A DNA stretch of 64,000 bases. It comes from HGM04593 sp045660825. Its GTDB lineage: Bacteria > Bacteroidota > Bacteroidia > Bacteroidales > Bacteroidaceae. Below are positions 1-7,448 of the stretch, in pieces. The notes under the pieces were generated by a model, which did not search any database, had not been told where the DNA came from, and worked only from the letters and a program-made list of their open reading frames with translations. Both the position numbers and the translations under genes were made by a program. The DNA is taken from positions 34,419 through 98,418 of the forward strand of contig JAZREN010000002.1 of assembly GCA_045660825.1 (NCBI GenBank). Reading direction: 5' to 3'. The number at the start of each line of letters is the position of its first letter. Position 1 is the first letter of the stretch.

Positions 1-948
1 CGTTACGGTAGCGAGGTGCAGCACGCCGGCCGTGGCTATGGCAAGGGCGGTAACCGTGGCGGTTACAATGCCGGTAACGGTGGTAACGAAAGACCATACG
101 CAGGTAAGAACCAGGCCGACCGCCGTCCAAAATATGGCGATAGAGGTAATCGCAAGGGTGCATACGATCCAAACGCAAAGTACAGTGCAAAGAAGCGTGC
201 TGCATTCCGCGACGCGACACTTGATCCCAATGCGCCTGTGCGTTTGAACAAATATCTTGCAAATGCAGGTATCTGCTCACGCCGCGAGGCCGACAATTAT
301 ATCGAGGCTGGTCTCATCACTGTAAATGGTGAAATTGTGACAGAGTTGGGTACAAAGGTTGTTCCAACCGATGACGTACGTTTCAACAGCGAGCGCATCA
401 ATCCCGAGCGTAAGGTGTATGTTCTCCTTAACAAGCCAAAGGATTGCGTGACAACTGTTGATGATCCACAGGAGCGTAAGACTGTGCTCGACTGCCTGCG
501 TGGTATCGGCAAGGAGAGAATTTATCCTGTTGGTCGTCTCGACCGTAACACAACAGGTGTGCTTCTTCTTACAAATGATGGCGACATGGCCGCAAAGCTC
601 ACACATCCAAAGTTCATGAAGAAGAAGATATACCATGTTACTTGTGACAGGAATGTTGCTATGTCCGACATGGATTTGCTTGTGAACGGTATTGAACTTG
701 AGGATGGCCGTGTATATGCCGATGAGGTATCATACGTCAACGAGGCCGACCGCTCACAGATTGGAATTGAAATCCACTCTGGCAAGAACCGTATCGTGCG
801 CCGTATGCTCGAGCATCTTGGTTACCGCGTGAACAAACTCGACCGTGTGCTGTTCGCCGGCCTCACCAAGAAGAACCTGCGTCGTGGCGACTGGCGTTAT
901 CTCACCGACAAGGAAATCAACATGCTTCGTCTTGGTGCTTATGAGTAA
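1..948 (+). CDS. rRNA pseudouridine synthase (RluB/RsuA family), 5' end outside window
   Basis: Isomerises a uridine in rRNA to pseudouridine. The reading frame is open to base 1, so the true start lies upstream; the GTG at 16 is only the first possible start inside the window. The visible N-terminus is a Gly/Arg/Asn-rich basic tail (GRGYGKGGNRGG type), common as an RNA-binding extension in Bacteroidetes members. It is followed by an S4 RNA-binding domain (VRLNKYLANAGICSRREAD, about residues 75-120) and the synthase domain with the catalytic-Asp motif GRLDRNTTGVLLLTNDGD. The C-terminus is complete. asnS follows 25 bases downstream on the same strand, so the two are probably cotranscribed. Family is clear; the exact target nucleotide (RluB, RluE or RluF type) is not. 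Confidence 0.93.
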   Translation, partial: RYGSEVQHAGRGYGKGGNRGGYNAGNGGNERPYAGKNQADRRPKYGDRGNRKGAYDPNAKYSAKKRAAFRDATLDPNAPVRLNKYLANAGICSRREADNYIEAGLITVNGEIVTELGTKVVPTDDVRFNSERINPERKVYVLLNKPKDCVTTVDDPQERKTVLDCLRGIGKERIYPVGRLDRNTTGVLLLTNDGDMAAKLTHPKFMKKKIYHVTCDRNVAMSDMDLLVNGIELEDGRVYADEVSYVNEADRSQIGIEIHSGKNRIVRRMLEHLGYRVNKLDRVLFAGLTKKNLRRGDWRYLTDKEINMLRLGAYE

Positions 949-973
949 AGAACAGAAAAAACAGAAATAAACA

Positions 974-2377
974 ATGAAACCGATAAAACGAACAAGAATT
1001 TCCGACCTGCTCAAGAACGGTCAGGCCGGTGTTGAGGTGAACGTAAGAGGCTGGGTGAGAACACGCCGCAGTAGCAAACAGGTTGCTTTTGTGGCACTTA
1101 ATGACGGTTCTACCATCAACAACGTACAGGTTGTAATTGATATCGACAAGTTTGACGAGGAGTTCGTGAAACAGTTCACTACAGGTGCATGCCTCAGCGT
1201 GAACGGTATGCTCGTGGAGTCTATCGGCGGTGGTCAGTCGGTGGAGATTCAGGCTACAGAGATTGAGTTGCTCGGTGCCTGCGACAACACCTATCCATTG
1301 CAAAAGAAGGGACAGACCATGGAGTTCATGCGTACAGTGGCTCACTTGCGTCCACGTACCAACACCTTTGGTGCAGTGTTCCGCATCCGTCACAATATGG
1401 CATATGCTATCCACAAGTTCTTCCACGACAAAGGCTTCTACTACTTCCACACTCCGCTTATCACTGCATCGGACTGTGAGGGTGCCGGCCAGATGTTCCA
1501 AGTTACAACAATGAACCTCTACGACCTCAAGAAGGACGAGAACGGCAGCATCATCTATGACAATGATTTCTTCGGCAAGCAGGCGAGCCTTACAGTGTCT
1601 GGTCAGCTCGAGGGTGAGTTGGCGGCTACAGCGCTTGGTGCAATCTACACCTTTGGTCCTACCTTCCGTGCCGAGAATTCCAACACTCCACGTCACCTTG
1701 CCGAGTTCTGGATGATTGAGCCCGAGGTTGCCTTTAACGACATCTTCGACAACATGGAGCTCGCCGAGGAGTTCATCAAATATTGCGTGCAGTGGGCTCT
1801 CGACAACTGTATGGAGGATATTACATTCCTCAACAACATGTTCGACAAGGAACTCATCGAGCGCCTGCGTTCAATCGTGAACACAGAGTTCGTACGTTTG
1901 AGCTACACCGACGGTATCAAGATTCTTGAGGATGCTGTTGCTGCAGGCCACAAGTTCGAGTTCCCGGTATACTGGGGTGTCGACCTCGCTTCTGAGCACG
2001 AGCGTTACCTTGTTGAGACACACTTCAAGCGTCCTGTAATCCTCACAGACTATCCAAAGGATATCAAGGCATTCTATATGAAACTTAACGAGGATGGCAA
2101 GACTGTACGTGCCATGGACGTTCTCTTCCCCAAGATTGGCGAAATCATCGGTGGTTCGGAGCGTGAGGCCGATTACAACAAGCTTCTCACACGTATCGAG
2201 GAGATGAATATCCCAATGAAGGATATGTGGTGGTATCTCGATACACGCCGCTACGGATCTTGCCCACACTCGGGCTTCGGCCTTGGTTTCGAGCGTCTGT
2301 TGCTCTTCGTGACAGGTATGTCGAATATCCGCGACGTGATACCTTTCCCACGTACTCCAAACAACGCAGAGTTCTAA
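974..2377 (+). CDS. asnS: Asparaginyl-tRNA synthetase
   Basis: Class II synthetase that charges tRNA-Asn with asparagine in the cytoplasm. The 467-aa length is normal for bacterial AsnRS. The N-terminal OB-fold anticodon-binding domain has VNVRGWVRTRRSSKQVAFVA. Class II motif 2 is visible (TFRAENSNTPRHLAEFWMIE) and motif 3 lies near the end (GFGLGFERLLLFVTGMSNIRD). The C-terminal PRTPNNAEF is typical of AsnRS rather than AspRS. ATG at 974 directly precedes the conserved N-terminus. A strong hairpin terminator follows at 2399-2425, so the transcript likely ends here. Confidence 0.97.
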   Translation: MKPIKRTRISDLLKNGQAGVEVNVRGWVRTRRSSKQVAFVALNDGSTINNVQVVIDIDKFDEEFVKQFTTGACLSVNGMLVESIGGGQSVEIQATEIELLGACDNTYPLQKKGQTMEFMRTVAHLRPRTNTFGAVFRIRHNMAYAIHKFFHDKGFYYFHTPLITASDCEGAGQMFQVTTMNLYDLKKDENGSIIYDNDFFGKQASLTVSGQLEGELAATALGAIYTFGPTFRAENSNTPRHLAEFWMIEPEVAFNDIFDNMELAEEFIKYCVQWALDNCMEDITFLNNMFDKELIERLRSIVNTEFVRLSYTDGIKILEDAVAAGHKFEFPVYWGVDLASEHERYLVETHFKRPVILTDYPKDIKAFYMKLNEDGKTVRAMDVLFPKIGEIIGGSEREADYNKLLTRIEEMNIPMKDMWWYLDTRRYGSCPHSGFGLGFERLLLFVTGMSNIRDVIPFPRTPNNAEF

Positions 2378-2398
2378 TATACTGCTATATACAATGTG

Positions 2399-2431
2399 GC
2401 CGGGTCAAAGAATTTTTGACCCGGCTTCTTA
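2399..2431 (+). terminator. Intrinsic terminator of asnS
   Basis: Perfect 11-bp stem GCCGGGTCAAA / TTTGACCCGGC (2399-2409 with 2415-2425) with a 5-nt loop, followed by a T-rich stretch. It lies 21 bases after the asnS stop codon. Confidence 0.85.
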
Positions 2432-2447
2432 TAATTAATGGAACAGG

Positions 2448-3347
2448 ATGAATAAACAATCGGTAGTAGGGCACTTGGCCTGTTTTCTGGCATATGCCAT
2501 TTTCGGTTTCAATATTATTGTGTGTAAGGATTTGACTGCGGACCGGCTCATATCCCCATTGGCTATATTTACACTCCGGTCGGTAGGTGCCGGTGCACTA
2601 TTCTGGCTCATTTCGCTTTTCACTCCAAGGGAAAAAGTCGAGAAAAAGGATTATGTCAGGATATTTGCTGCGTCGATGTTAGGGTTCTTTGTCTGCCAGG
2701 TTACGTTCCTTGTGGGTATTCCGCACATCACGCCAATGGATTGTTCGGTGTTGTCCGCAATATCGCCTATTTATACTATGATAATTGCAGCCATAGTGTT
2801 GAAAGAGCCTATTACGTGGCAAAAAGCCGGTGGTGTGGCAATAAGTTTTGTCGGTATCATATATCTGATTGTGAGCCGTACATCGGCTACCGGAACTGCC
2901 GAAACCTCCCTGTTCGGAATATTGATGCTTATTCTCAACTCATTGAGTTTCTCTCTGTATCTGGGAATATTCAAGCCGCTGATTGGTAAATATTCGGTTG
3001 TTACATTCATGAAATGGATTTTCCTGTTTGCCTTTGTGGTGTCTGCTCCATTCTCAGCCGGCGAAATTGTAGCTTTGGATTGGAGTGCAATTCCTGCTGT
3101 TCAGCTCGCCGAACTTGCTTATCTCATTTTCTGTGCTACCTTCATAACTTATTTCCTTATACCGGTGGGGCAGAAACGTATCAGGCCTACGCTCGTAAGT
3201 ATGTACAGCTACGTCCAACCTATTATTGCCATTGTAATAAGCATCACCATCGGCATGGAGGTGCTCACGTGGCAGAAGGTGCTTGCCGCCATCATGGTTT
3301 TCGGCGGTGTGGTTGTTGTGAGTTATAGCAAGAGCCGCGTGAAGTAG
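2448..3347 (+). CDS. DMT-superfamily (EamA) transporter
   Basis: Inner-membrane protein of 299 aa with ten predicted hydrophobic helices arranged as two EamA halves (about residues 8-140 and 152-292), the usual drug/metabolite transporter architecture. Visible marks are the first helix (GHLACFLAYAIFGFNIIVCK) and, in the second half, the loop GQKRIRPTLVSMYSYVQPI before the final helices. Substrate cannot be read from the sequence; family members export metabolites or amino acids. It sits alone between the asnS terminator and the guanylyltransferase gene, with a 99-base gap to the latter. Confidence 0.9.
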   Translation: MNKQSVVGHLACFLAYAIFGFNIIVCKDLTADRLISPLAIFTLRSVGAGALFWLISLFTPREKVEKKDYVRIFAASMLGFFVCQVTFLVGIPHITPMDCSVLSAISPIYTMIIAAIVLKEPITWQKAGGVAISFVGIIYLIVSRTSATGTAETSLFGILMLILNSLSFSLYLGIFKPLIGKYSVVTFMKWIFLFAFVVSAPFSAGEIVALDWSAIPAVQLAELAYLIFCATFITYFLIPVGQKRIRPTLVSMYSYVQPIIAIVISITIGMEVLTWQKVLAAIMVFGGVVVVSYSKSRVK

Positions 3348-3446
3348 CTGTATGTGCTCTTTGTATAAATAAACTTAAAATGCTTTTTATTCTGCAATAA
3401 AAATATTATACTCGCGTTGTGAATGTAAAAGGAAAGGATTAGCATT

Positions 3447-4532
3447 ATGGACAAGAACAGATATTGCGTGATTATGGCCGGTGGCCAGGGCACGCGTCTG
3501 TGGCCAATGAGTCGCAAGGCATTCCCAAAGCAGTTTCAGGATCCTATGGGCTGTGGCAAGACACTCTTGCAGCAGACATACGAGCGCTACGCCCGTGTTG
3601 TGCCGCCCGAGAATATAATAATCTCCACCAATGTCGATTACAAGTCGATTGTAAAGAAACAGTTGCCCGATGTCAACGAGCAACGTATTGTTTGCGAGCC
3701 TGTCTTTCGTGGTACTGCTCCAAGCATTGCTTATATTGCCTGTCACATACGTCAGCTTAACCCAAAGGCTAATATTGTGGTGGCGCAGAGCGACCAGCTT
3801 GTGCTCAATGAGGAGAAGTTTGCCTCTTTGATAACCGAGGGACTCGACTTTGTCTCCGAGAACAACAAACTTGTTGTCATCGGTATAAAGCCCACTTGCC
3901 CCGAGACCCGTTACGGCTACATACAGGCCGAGGGTGAGCCGGTCTGTGGTGCTATCTGCAAGGTGCGTACATTTACCGAGAAACCGGCTCTTGAATTTGC
4001 ACAGGTCTTTGTTGAGAGCGGTGAGTTCTACTGGAATACCGGCATATATATATGGAATGTGCAGACAATCATTGATACACTCTCCAAGCATCTGCCCGAT
4101 ATTATGAAGGAACTCGACACTGTATATCGTGAAATCCCCGACCGTAAGCAGCGCCGCAAACGCGCATACGAGGTATATACCTCACTCCCCACTGCATCAA
4201 TCGATTTGAATGTGATGGAACGTGCCGATAATGTCTATGTGAGTGTGGGTGACTTCGGTTGGGCCGATATCGGAACCTGGGACACCCTTTATGGCTTTAT
4301 GCCAAAAGATAATTGCGGTAATGTAATCATGAACAGCAGTGTGCTCAAGTACGATTGCAACAACAATGTCGTAATGTTGCCAAAGGGTAAGCTTGCAGTT
4401 ATGGAGGGCGTTGATGACTTGCTTGTAATAGATTCGGGTGATGTGCTCATGATATGCCGCAAAGGCAGCGAGGGCGACGTAAGGCGTTACCTTAATGATG
4501 CAAAGATGAAGATTGGTGACAAGTTCGCGTGA
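3447..4532 (+). CDS. manC: Mannose-1-phosphate guanylyltransferase
   Basis: Forms GDP-mannose from GTP and mannose-1-phosphate, the donor for mannose- and fucose-containing surface glycans. The nucleotidyltransferase signature GGQGTRLWPMSRKAFPKQF is at residues 12-30, and the sugar-binding FTEKP motif is in the middle. The C-terminal third continues as a short left-handed-helix-like region (KGKLAVMEGVDDLLVIDSGD). At 361 aa it lacks the extra phosphomannose isomerase domain of bifunctional ManC/AlgA proteins, so it should be monofunctional. Start ATG at 3447 is preceded by AAGGAAAGGA. The symbol is given by function; orthology to E. coli manC is approximate. Confidence 0.92.
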   Translation: MDKNRYCVIMAGGQGTRLWPMSRKAFPKQFQDPMGCGKTLLQQTYERYARVVPPENIIISTNVDYKSIVKKQLPDVNEQRIVCEPVFRGTAPSIAYIACHIRQLNPKANIVVAQSDQLVLNEEKFASLITEGLDFVSENNKLVVIGIKPTCPETRYGYIQAEGEPVCGAICKVRTFTEKPALEFAQVFVESGEFYWNTGIYIWNVQTIIDTLSKHLPDIMKELDTVYREIPDRKQRRKRAYEVYTSLPTASIDLNVMERADNVYVSVGDFGWADIGTWDTLYGFMPKDNCGNVIMNSSVLKYDCNNNVVMLPKGKLAVMEGVDDLLVIDSGDVLMICRKGSEGDVRRYLNDAKMKIGDKFA

Positions 4533-4615
4533 AACAAAAGCTTTGTGTGATTGTTGATAGTATGTGGCAAGTTTTTGCCTTTATTGTGAAAATATGTTAA
4601 AAACGCGAAGCGCTG

Positions 4616-4645
4616 TTTGGGTATTGACAAAAAGAACTATCTTCG
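4616..4645 (+). promoter_or_regulatory. Bacteroidetes-type promoter of the ferredoxin gene
   Basis: TTTG at 4616-4619 and a -7 element TATCTTCG at 4638-4645, 18 bases apart. The -7 element is 34 bases before the ferredoxin start codon, giving a short leader. Confidence 0.55.
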
Positions 4646-4679
4646 CACCCAGATAATACAAACTTTAAATATTACAACT

Positions 4680-4847
4680 ATGGCTTACGTAATTTCAGAT
4701 GACTGCGTTGCTTGCGGTACATGTATCGACGAGTGTCCTCAGGGTGCTATTTCTGAGGGTGAGAAGTATTCAATCAATCCTGAGTTGTGCATCGACTGCG
4801 GTAGCTGCGCAAGTGTTTGCCCTTCAGAGGCAATTCATGAGGGTTAA
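4680..4847 (+). CDS. 2[4Fe-4S] ferredoxin
   Basis: Small electron carrier of 55 aa with two classical cluster motifs, CVACGTCIDECP and CIDCGSCASVCP, each giving CxxCxxCxxxCP. It is of clostridial type and fits an anaerobe that uses pyruvate:ferredoxin oxidoreductase. The ATG at 4680 is the real start: it lies just after a promoter and begins the conserved MAYVI N-terminus, whereas the longer reading frame from 4617 would start inside the promoter. The gene is monocistronic, with a promoter before it and a terminator after it. Confidence 0.96.
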   Translation: MAYVISDDCVACGTCIDECPQGAISEGEKYSINPELCIDCGSCASVCPSEAIHEG

Positions 4848-4867
4848 TTGTTGCGTTCAACAACTTT

Positions 4868-4897
4868 AAGGGGCACTTGAAAAAGCGCCCCTTCTTT
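4868..4897 (+). terminator. Terminator after ferredoxin
   Basis: Stem AAGGGGC / GCCCCTT (4868-4874 with 4887-4893) followed by CTTCTTT, 20 bases after the ferredoxin stop. Confidence 0.75.
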
Positions 4898-4910
4898 ATG
4901 TATAGACAAT

Positions 4911-5006
4911 ATGAAAACGATTCTTCACGTCTTGGTAAAGAGTGCCATCATTGTAGCTGTTGCAGTGGTGTGCTACTATATTTATATGGCAGCTATCGGC
5001 AAGTGA
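4911..5006 (+). CDS. Putative 31-aa single-pass membrane peptide
   Basis: Short reading frame with a basic N-terminus (MKTILHVLVK), one hydrophobic span (residues 11-27, IIVAVAVVCYYIYM) and a short polar end (AAIGK). It starts right after the ferredoxin terminator and ends 28 bases from the 3' end of the convergent kinase gene. The membrane-peptide pattern is more regular than expected by chance, but there is no family I recognise and no clear ribosome binding site or promoter. It could be a real small protein or a chance frame. Confidence 0.35.
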   Translation: MKTILHVLVKSAIIVAVAVVCYYIYMAAIGK

Positions 5007-5034
5007 TGTTCTTGTATATCAGGGTGTCTTTATT

Positions 5035-6630
5035 CTATAAATCCCCTTCGATGTTATACTTTGCCCAGTATGGGTGCTTCATGTAGTTCTCCAATGCTGT
5101 TAGCGGTACATGTATCACCGCATTGCTGTTCTTCAGTATTGTGGTGATTGCAGGTGGGGTATGTGCGTGGAGATATATGTGCCTTAGGCTGTCGCAGTGG
5201 TAGAAGGCATAGTCACCAATCTCTTCCACCCCGGCAGGTATGGTTATCTCCTCCAGTCCTTTACATTTCCAGAATACACCGCGTTCAATCACCTTTAATG
5301 TTTGTGGCAGATAGACATTCTTCAGCCCATAGCATCGACCGAAAGCATCAAGTTCAATGCGCTCAACTCCCTCGGGGATATAAACCTCTTCAAGGGAGAT
5401 GCAATCAACAAATGCCGAGGCACTGATTGACTTTATATGTTGTGGGAACTTGATTGTCTTTAGTCTTCTCATTCCTCTGAAACCATTGTTGAAAACTGTT
5501 GTGCTGTTTGGTAATGATATGGTTACAACGGAGTCGCAATCACGGAATGCGTAGTATCCAACCTTTTCAAGTCCTTCGGGCAGGTAAATCGACAGTATAT
5601 TCCTGGCTGCAAAGGCAGAGTCTGCAATGCTCACAGTCTTGTACTCTATGTTGCCGAATTGAGCGATTGCCTGTATGTAGATGTTGTTTCCACGTCCATT
5701 GCCGCCAATGACCTCGTAGGTGCGCTCTTCGTGCGACAAAACGCGGTAAATAATCTCGTCCTGTGATTCTGTTATCTCAATCCTTTGCGGTTCATTGCTG
5801 CTACTCTGTTTCTTGCCATTCCACAGCAATGTGATGCAACCGGCTACTGCCAGCAATGAGATTATGCCAAGGAGAATGTTACGCTTCTTGTGGTGTGCGT
5901 TTATGGCACTGATTACCTCGTCGGCTGTGGCAAAGCGTTCGCTTCTCTCCTTTTTGATGCAGCGTTTTATAATGTTTTCAAAATGGCGCGAATACTTTGC
6001 ACCGCTCTTCCTTTTAATGTATCTCAACAGGCACCCAACGGCATATATGTCGCTGCGTTCATCGATGTTGCCTGTGTTGCCCTCTAAAATCTCGGGTGCC
6101 GCAAACTCCTTTGTAACCCCGAATGTAGCGTGGCTGAACTTGTTGCTGAAGCAGAACCCCAGATCCACAATCTTCACATTGTCGCCCACCTGCGTGAGCA
6201 TGATGTTGCCGGCGTTTATATCTACGTATGCAATGCCTTTTGAGTGCAGTGCCTTCAAACCGTCCAACAACTGCAGGGTAAAGCGGCGTATGTTGTGCTC
6301 CTTTTTAAAGAATGCGGTGTCGTTTTTCAGTTTTTCTTCAACAGTTGAGCCTTGTACATACTCCATCAGAATGTACATCTCCTCTTCGCTCTCATAGATG
6401 GAGTCATATTTTACCACATTGTTGTGCTCTATGCTCTTGCCAAGTGCGAACTCCTTTTGCAACAGCACTCTATTACTGTGGTTGGGGAACAGTTCAGGGC
6501 GCAACTGCTTCATGAAGTAGAGACGCCCGTCGCGGCACACTCTGTAGGACAATGATGTTGCACCATCGTCGCCAACTGGCACTCTCTCCTCGAAAGTATT
6601 CTTGTTACAGGTAAAGTCGGATGAAGCCAT
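5035..6630 (-). CDS. Divergent Ser/Thr-type protein kinase with membrane anchor and BspA-like LRR ectodomain
   Basis: 531 aa. Kinase domain at about residues 15-245: ATP-anchoring Lys41 (YFMK), helix-C Glu60, hinge LMEYVQGST, catalytic loop YVDINAGN (Asp137, Asn142), DLG (Asp156) in place of DFG, and AAPE near 177-180. The His and Arg of HRD and the Lys of HRDxK are replaced (Tyr, Val, Asn), and the Gly-rich loop is degenerate, so activity may be altered. A single membrane helix follows at about 251-270. Residues 300-490 then form BspA/LRR_5-type repeats with the recurring pattern AF..C..L..I.LP, probably outside the cytoplasm. The start is 12 bases downstream of the preceding minus-strand gene, so they form an operon. 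The kinase fold is clear; the substrate is unknown. Confidence 0.85.
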   Translation of the reverse strand: MASSDFTCNKNTFEERVPVGDDGATSLSYRVCRDGRLYFMKQLRPELFPNHSNRVLLQKEFALGKSIEHNNVVKYDSIYESEEEMYILMEYVQGSTVEEKLKNDTAFFKKEHNIRRFTLQLLDGLKALHSKGIAYVDINAGNIMLTQVGDNVKIVDLGFCFSNKFSHATFGVTKEFAAPEILEGNTGNIDERSDIYAVGCLLRYIKRKSGAKYSRHFENIIKRCIKKERSERFATADEVISAINAHHKKRNILLGIISLLAVAGCITLLWNGKKQSSSNEPQRIEITESQDEIIYRVLSHEERTYEVIGGNGRGNNIYIQAIAQFGNIEYKTVSIADSAFAARNILSIYLPEGLEKVGYYAFRDCDSVVTISLPNSTTVFNNGFRGMRRLKTIKFPQHIKSISASAFVDCISLEEVYIPEGVERIELDAFGRCYGLKNVYLPQTLKVIERGVFWKCKGLEEITIPAGVEEIGDYAFYHCDSLRHIYLHAHTPPAITTILKNSNAVIHVPLTALENYMKHPYWAKYNIEGDL

Positions 6631-6642
6631 TGCCCTTTGTCA

Positions 6643-7221
6643 TTACTCCACTACATTATAATGAATGCCGCCCTCCTTGCCACACACATAGCCTGTGGGC
6701 TCGCTGTTGTTATGTACAAGGCAACGTAGGTAGAGCGGTTGCTGCCGGATGAACTGGTAACACAAGAATGTGTCGCCTGCAGCGAGTTTGCTGTTCTGCG
6801 ATTCAATGACGCGGAACATGTCGTGCCCCTCATATCTTATTCTCACGCAGCGCCCGGGGTTCCAGCGGAGTTCAATAATTACTCCCTTGTTAAGTGCAGC
6901 GGTCTGCAGGTTGGGATTGTGCAATATTTCGCTGCTTTGGCACGTGCTGTTGTCAATATTGTCTATGAACGCCTCAATGCTGGTGTGTCCTGCATATACA
7001 GCGAGTGTGTTCAGCGTGTTGCGGTATGGCTTTTTGCGCTGTTCTTCTCCAAGATACCCCCAGAACCTCTTTAGTGTAATTGGCGAGAGATATGTCTTTG
7101 TCTTGTCGAATATGCGCGCCGACAGGTAGTCGAAGTCACGCGGCGTTATCATCTTGCGCCCCGCAACAATTTCCACCTTCTCTTGCAATAGCATGTATGT
7201 GCTATCCTGTTCCATTCCCAT
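6643..7221 (-). CDS. Short regulator-like protein paired with the kinase
   Basis: 192 aa of unknown function, first gene of a two-gene minus-strand unit with the LRR kinase (12-base gap). Residues 22-56 (RKMITPRDFDYLSARIFDK followed by LSPITLKRFWGYL) match a pattern I know from many short Bacteroides/Prevotella proteins; it looks like a small helical, possibly DNA-binding, domain. The C-terminal part (about 105-190) is mostly beta and contains a short sensor-like segment (KGVIIELRWNPGRCVRIRYEG). No signal peptide or membrane helix, so probably cytoplasmic. It could be a regulator or a substrate of the kinase; neither can be shown from sequence. Confidence 0.7.
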   Translation of the reverse strand: MGMEQDSTYMLLQEKVEIVAGRKMITPRDFDYLSARIFDKTKTYLSPITLKRFWGYLGEEQRKKPYRNTLNTLAVYAGHTSIEAFIDNIDNSTCQSSEILHNPNLQTAALNKGVIIELRWNPGRCVRIRYEGHDMFRVIESQNSKLAAGDTFLCYQFIRQQPLYLRCLVHNNSEPTGYVCGKEGGIHYNVVE

Positions 7222-7345
7222 TGCTGTGTTTTTCGTTTGCGAATTTAGAAAAAAATATCAATAAAAAGCTCTAAAAAGTAGCCGAAAACCAAAATGGGTG
7301 AGTAGATGAACCAAGATGAACCAAGCATGCTGATGCCTGTTATTT

Positions 7346-7353
7346 TATCTTTG
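7346..7353 (+). promoter_or_regulatory. Putative -7 element for the 475-aa gene
   Basis: TATCTTTG matches the Bacteroidetes -7 consensus and lies 95 bases before the start codon at 7449. No TTTG is found at the usual -33 distance; instead a perfect tandem repeat of ATGAACCAAG (7306-7315 and 7316-7325) sits there, which might bind an activator. Confidence 0.4.
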
Positions 7354-7448
7354 CCCGTAAGAAACAATAAAATCTTTTCAGGCTATTTAATAAGACCCTG
7401 ATAGCCTGTCAACGATAATAATCACTCAGGGTTTACATAAATAATGTT

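Noticed and set aside
974..2377. Long minus-strand frames across asnS
   Set aside because: Shadow frames of a highly biased coding gene; no domain.
4617..4679. N-terminal extension of ferredoxin
   Set aside because: It begins inside the promoter; the clear family start is at 4680.
5035..6630. Kinase as a simple pseudogene
   Set aside because: The frame is intact over 531 codons and the key Lys, Glu and Asp residues remain, so it was kept as a divergent kinase.
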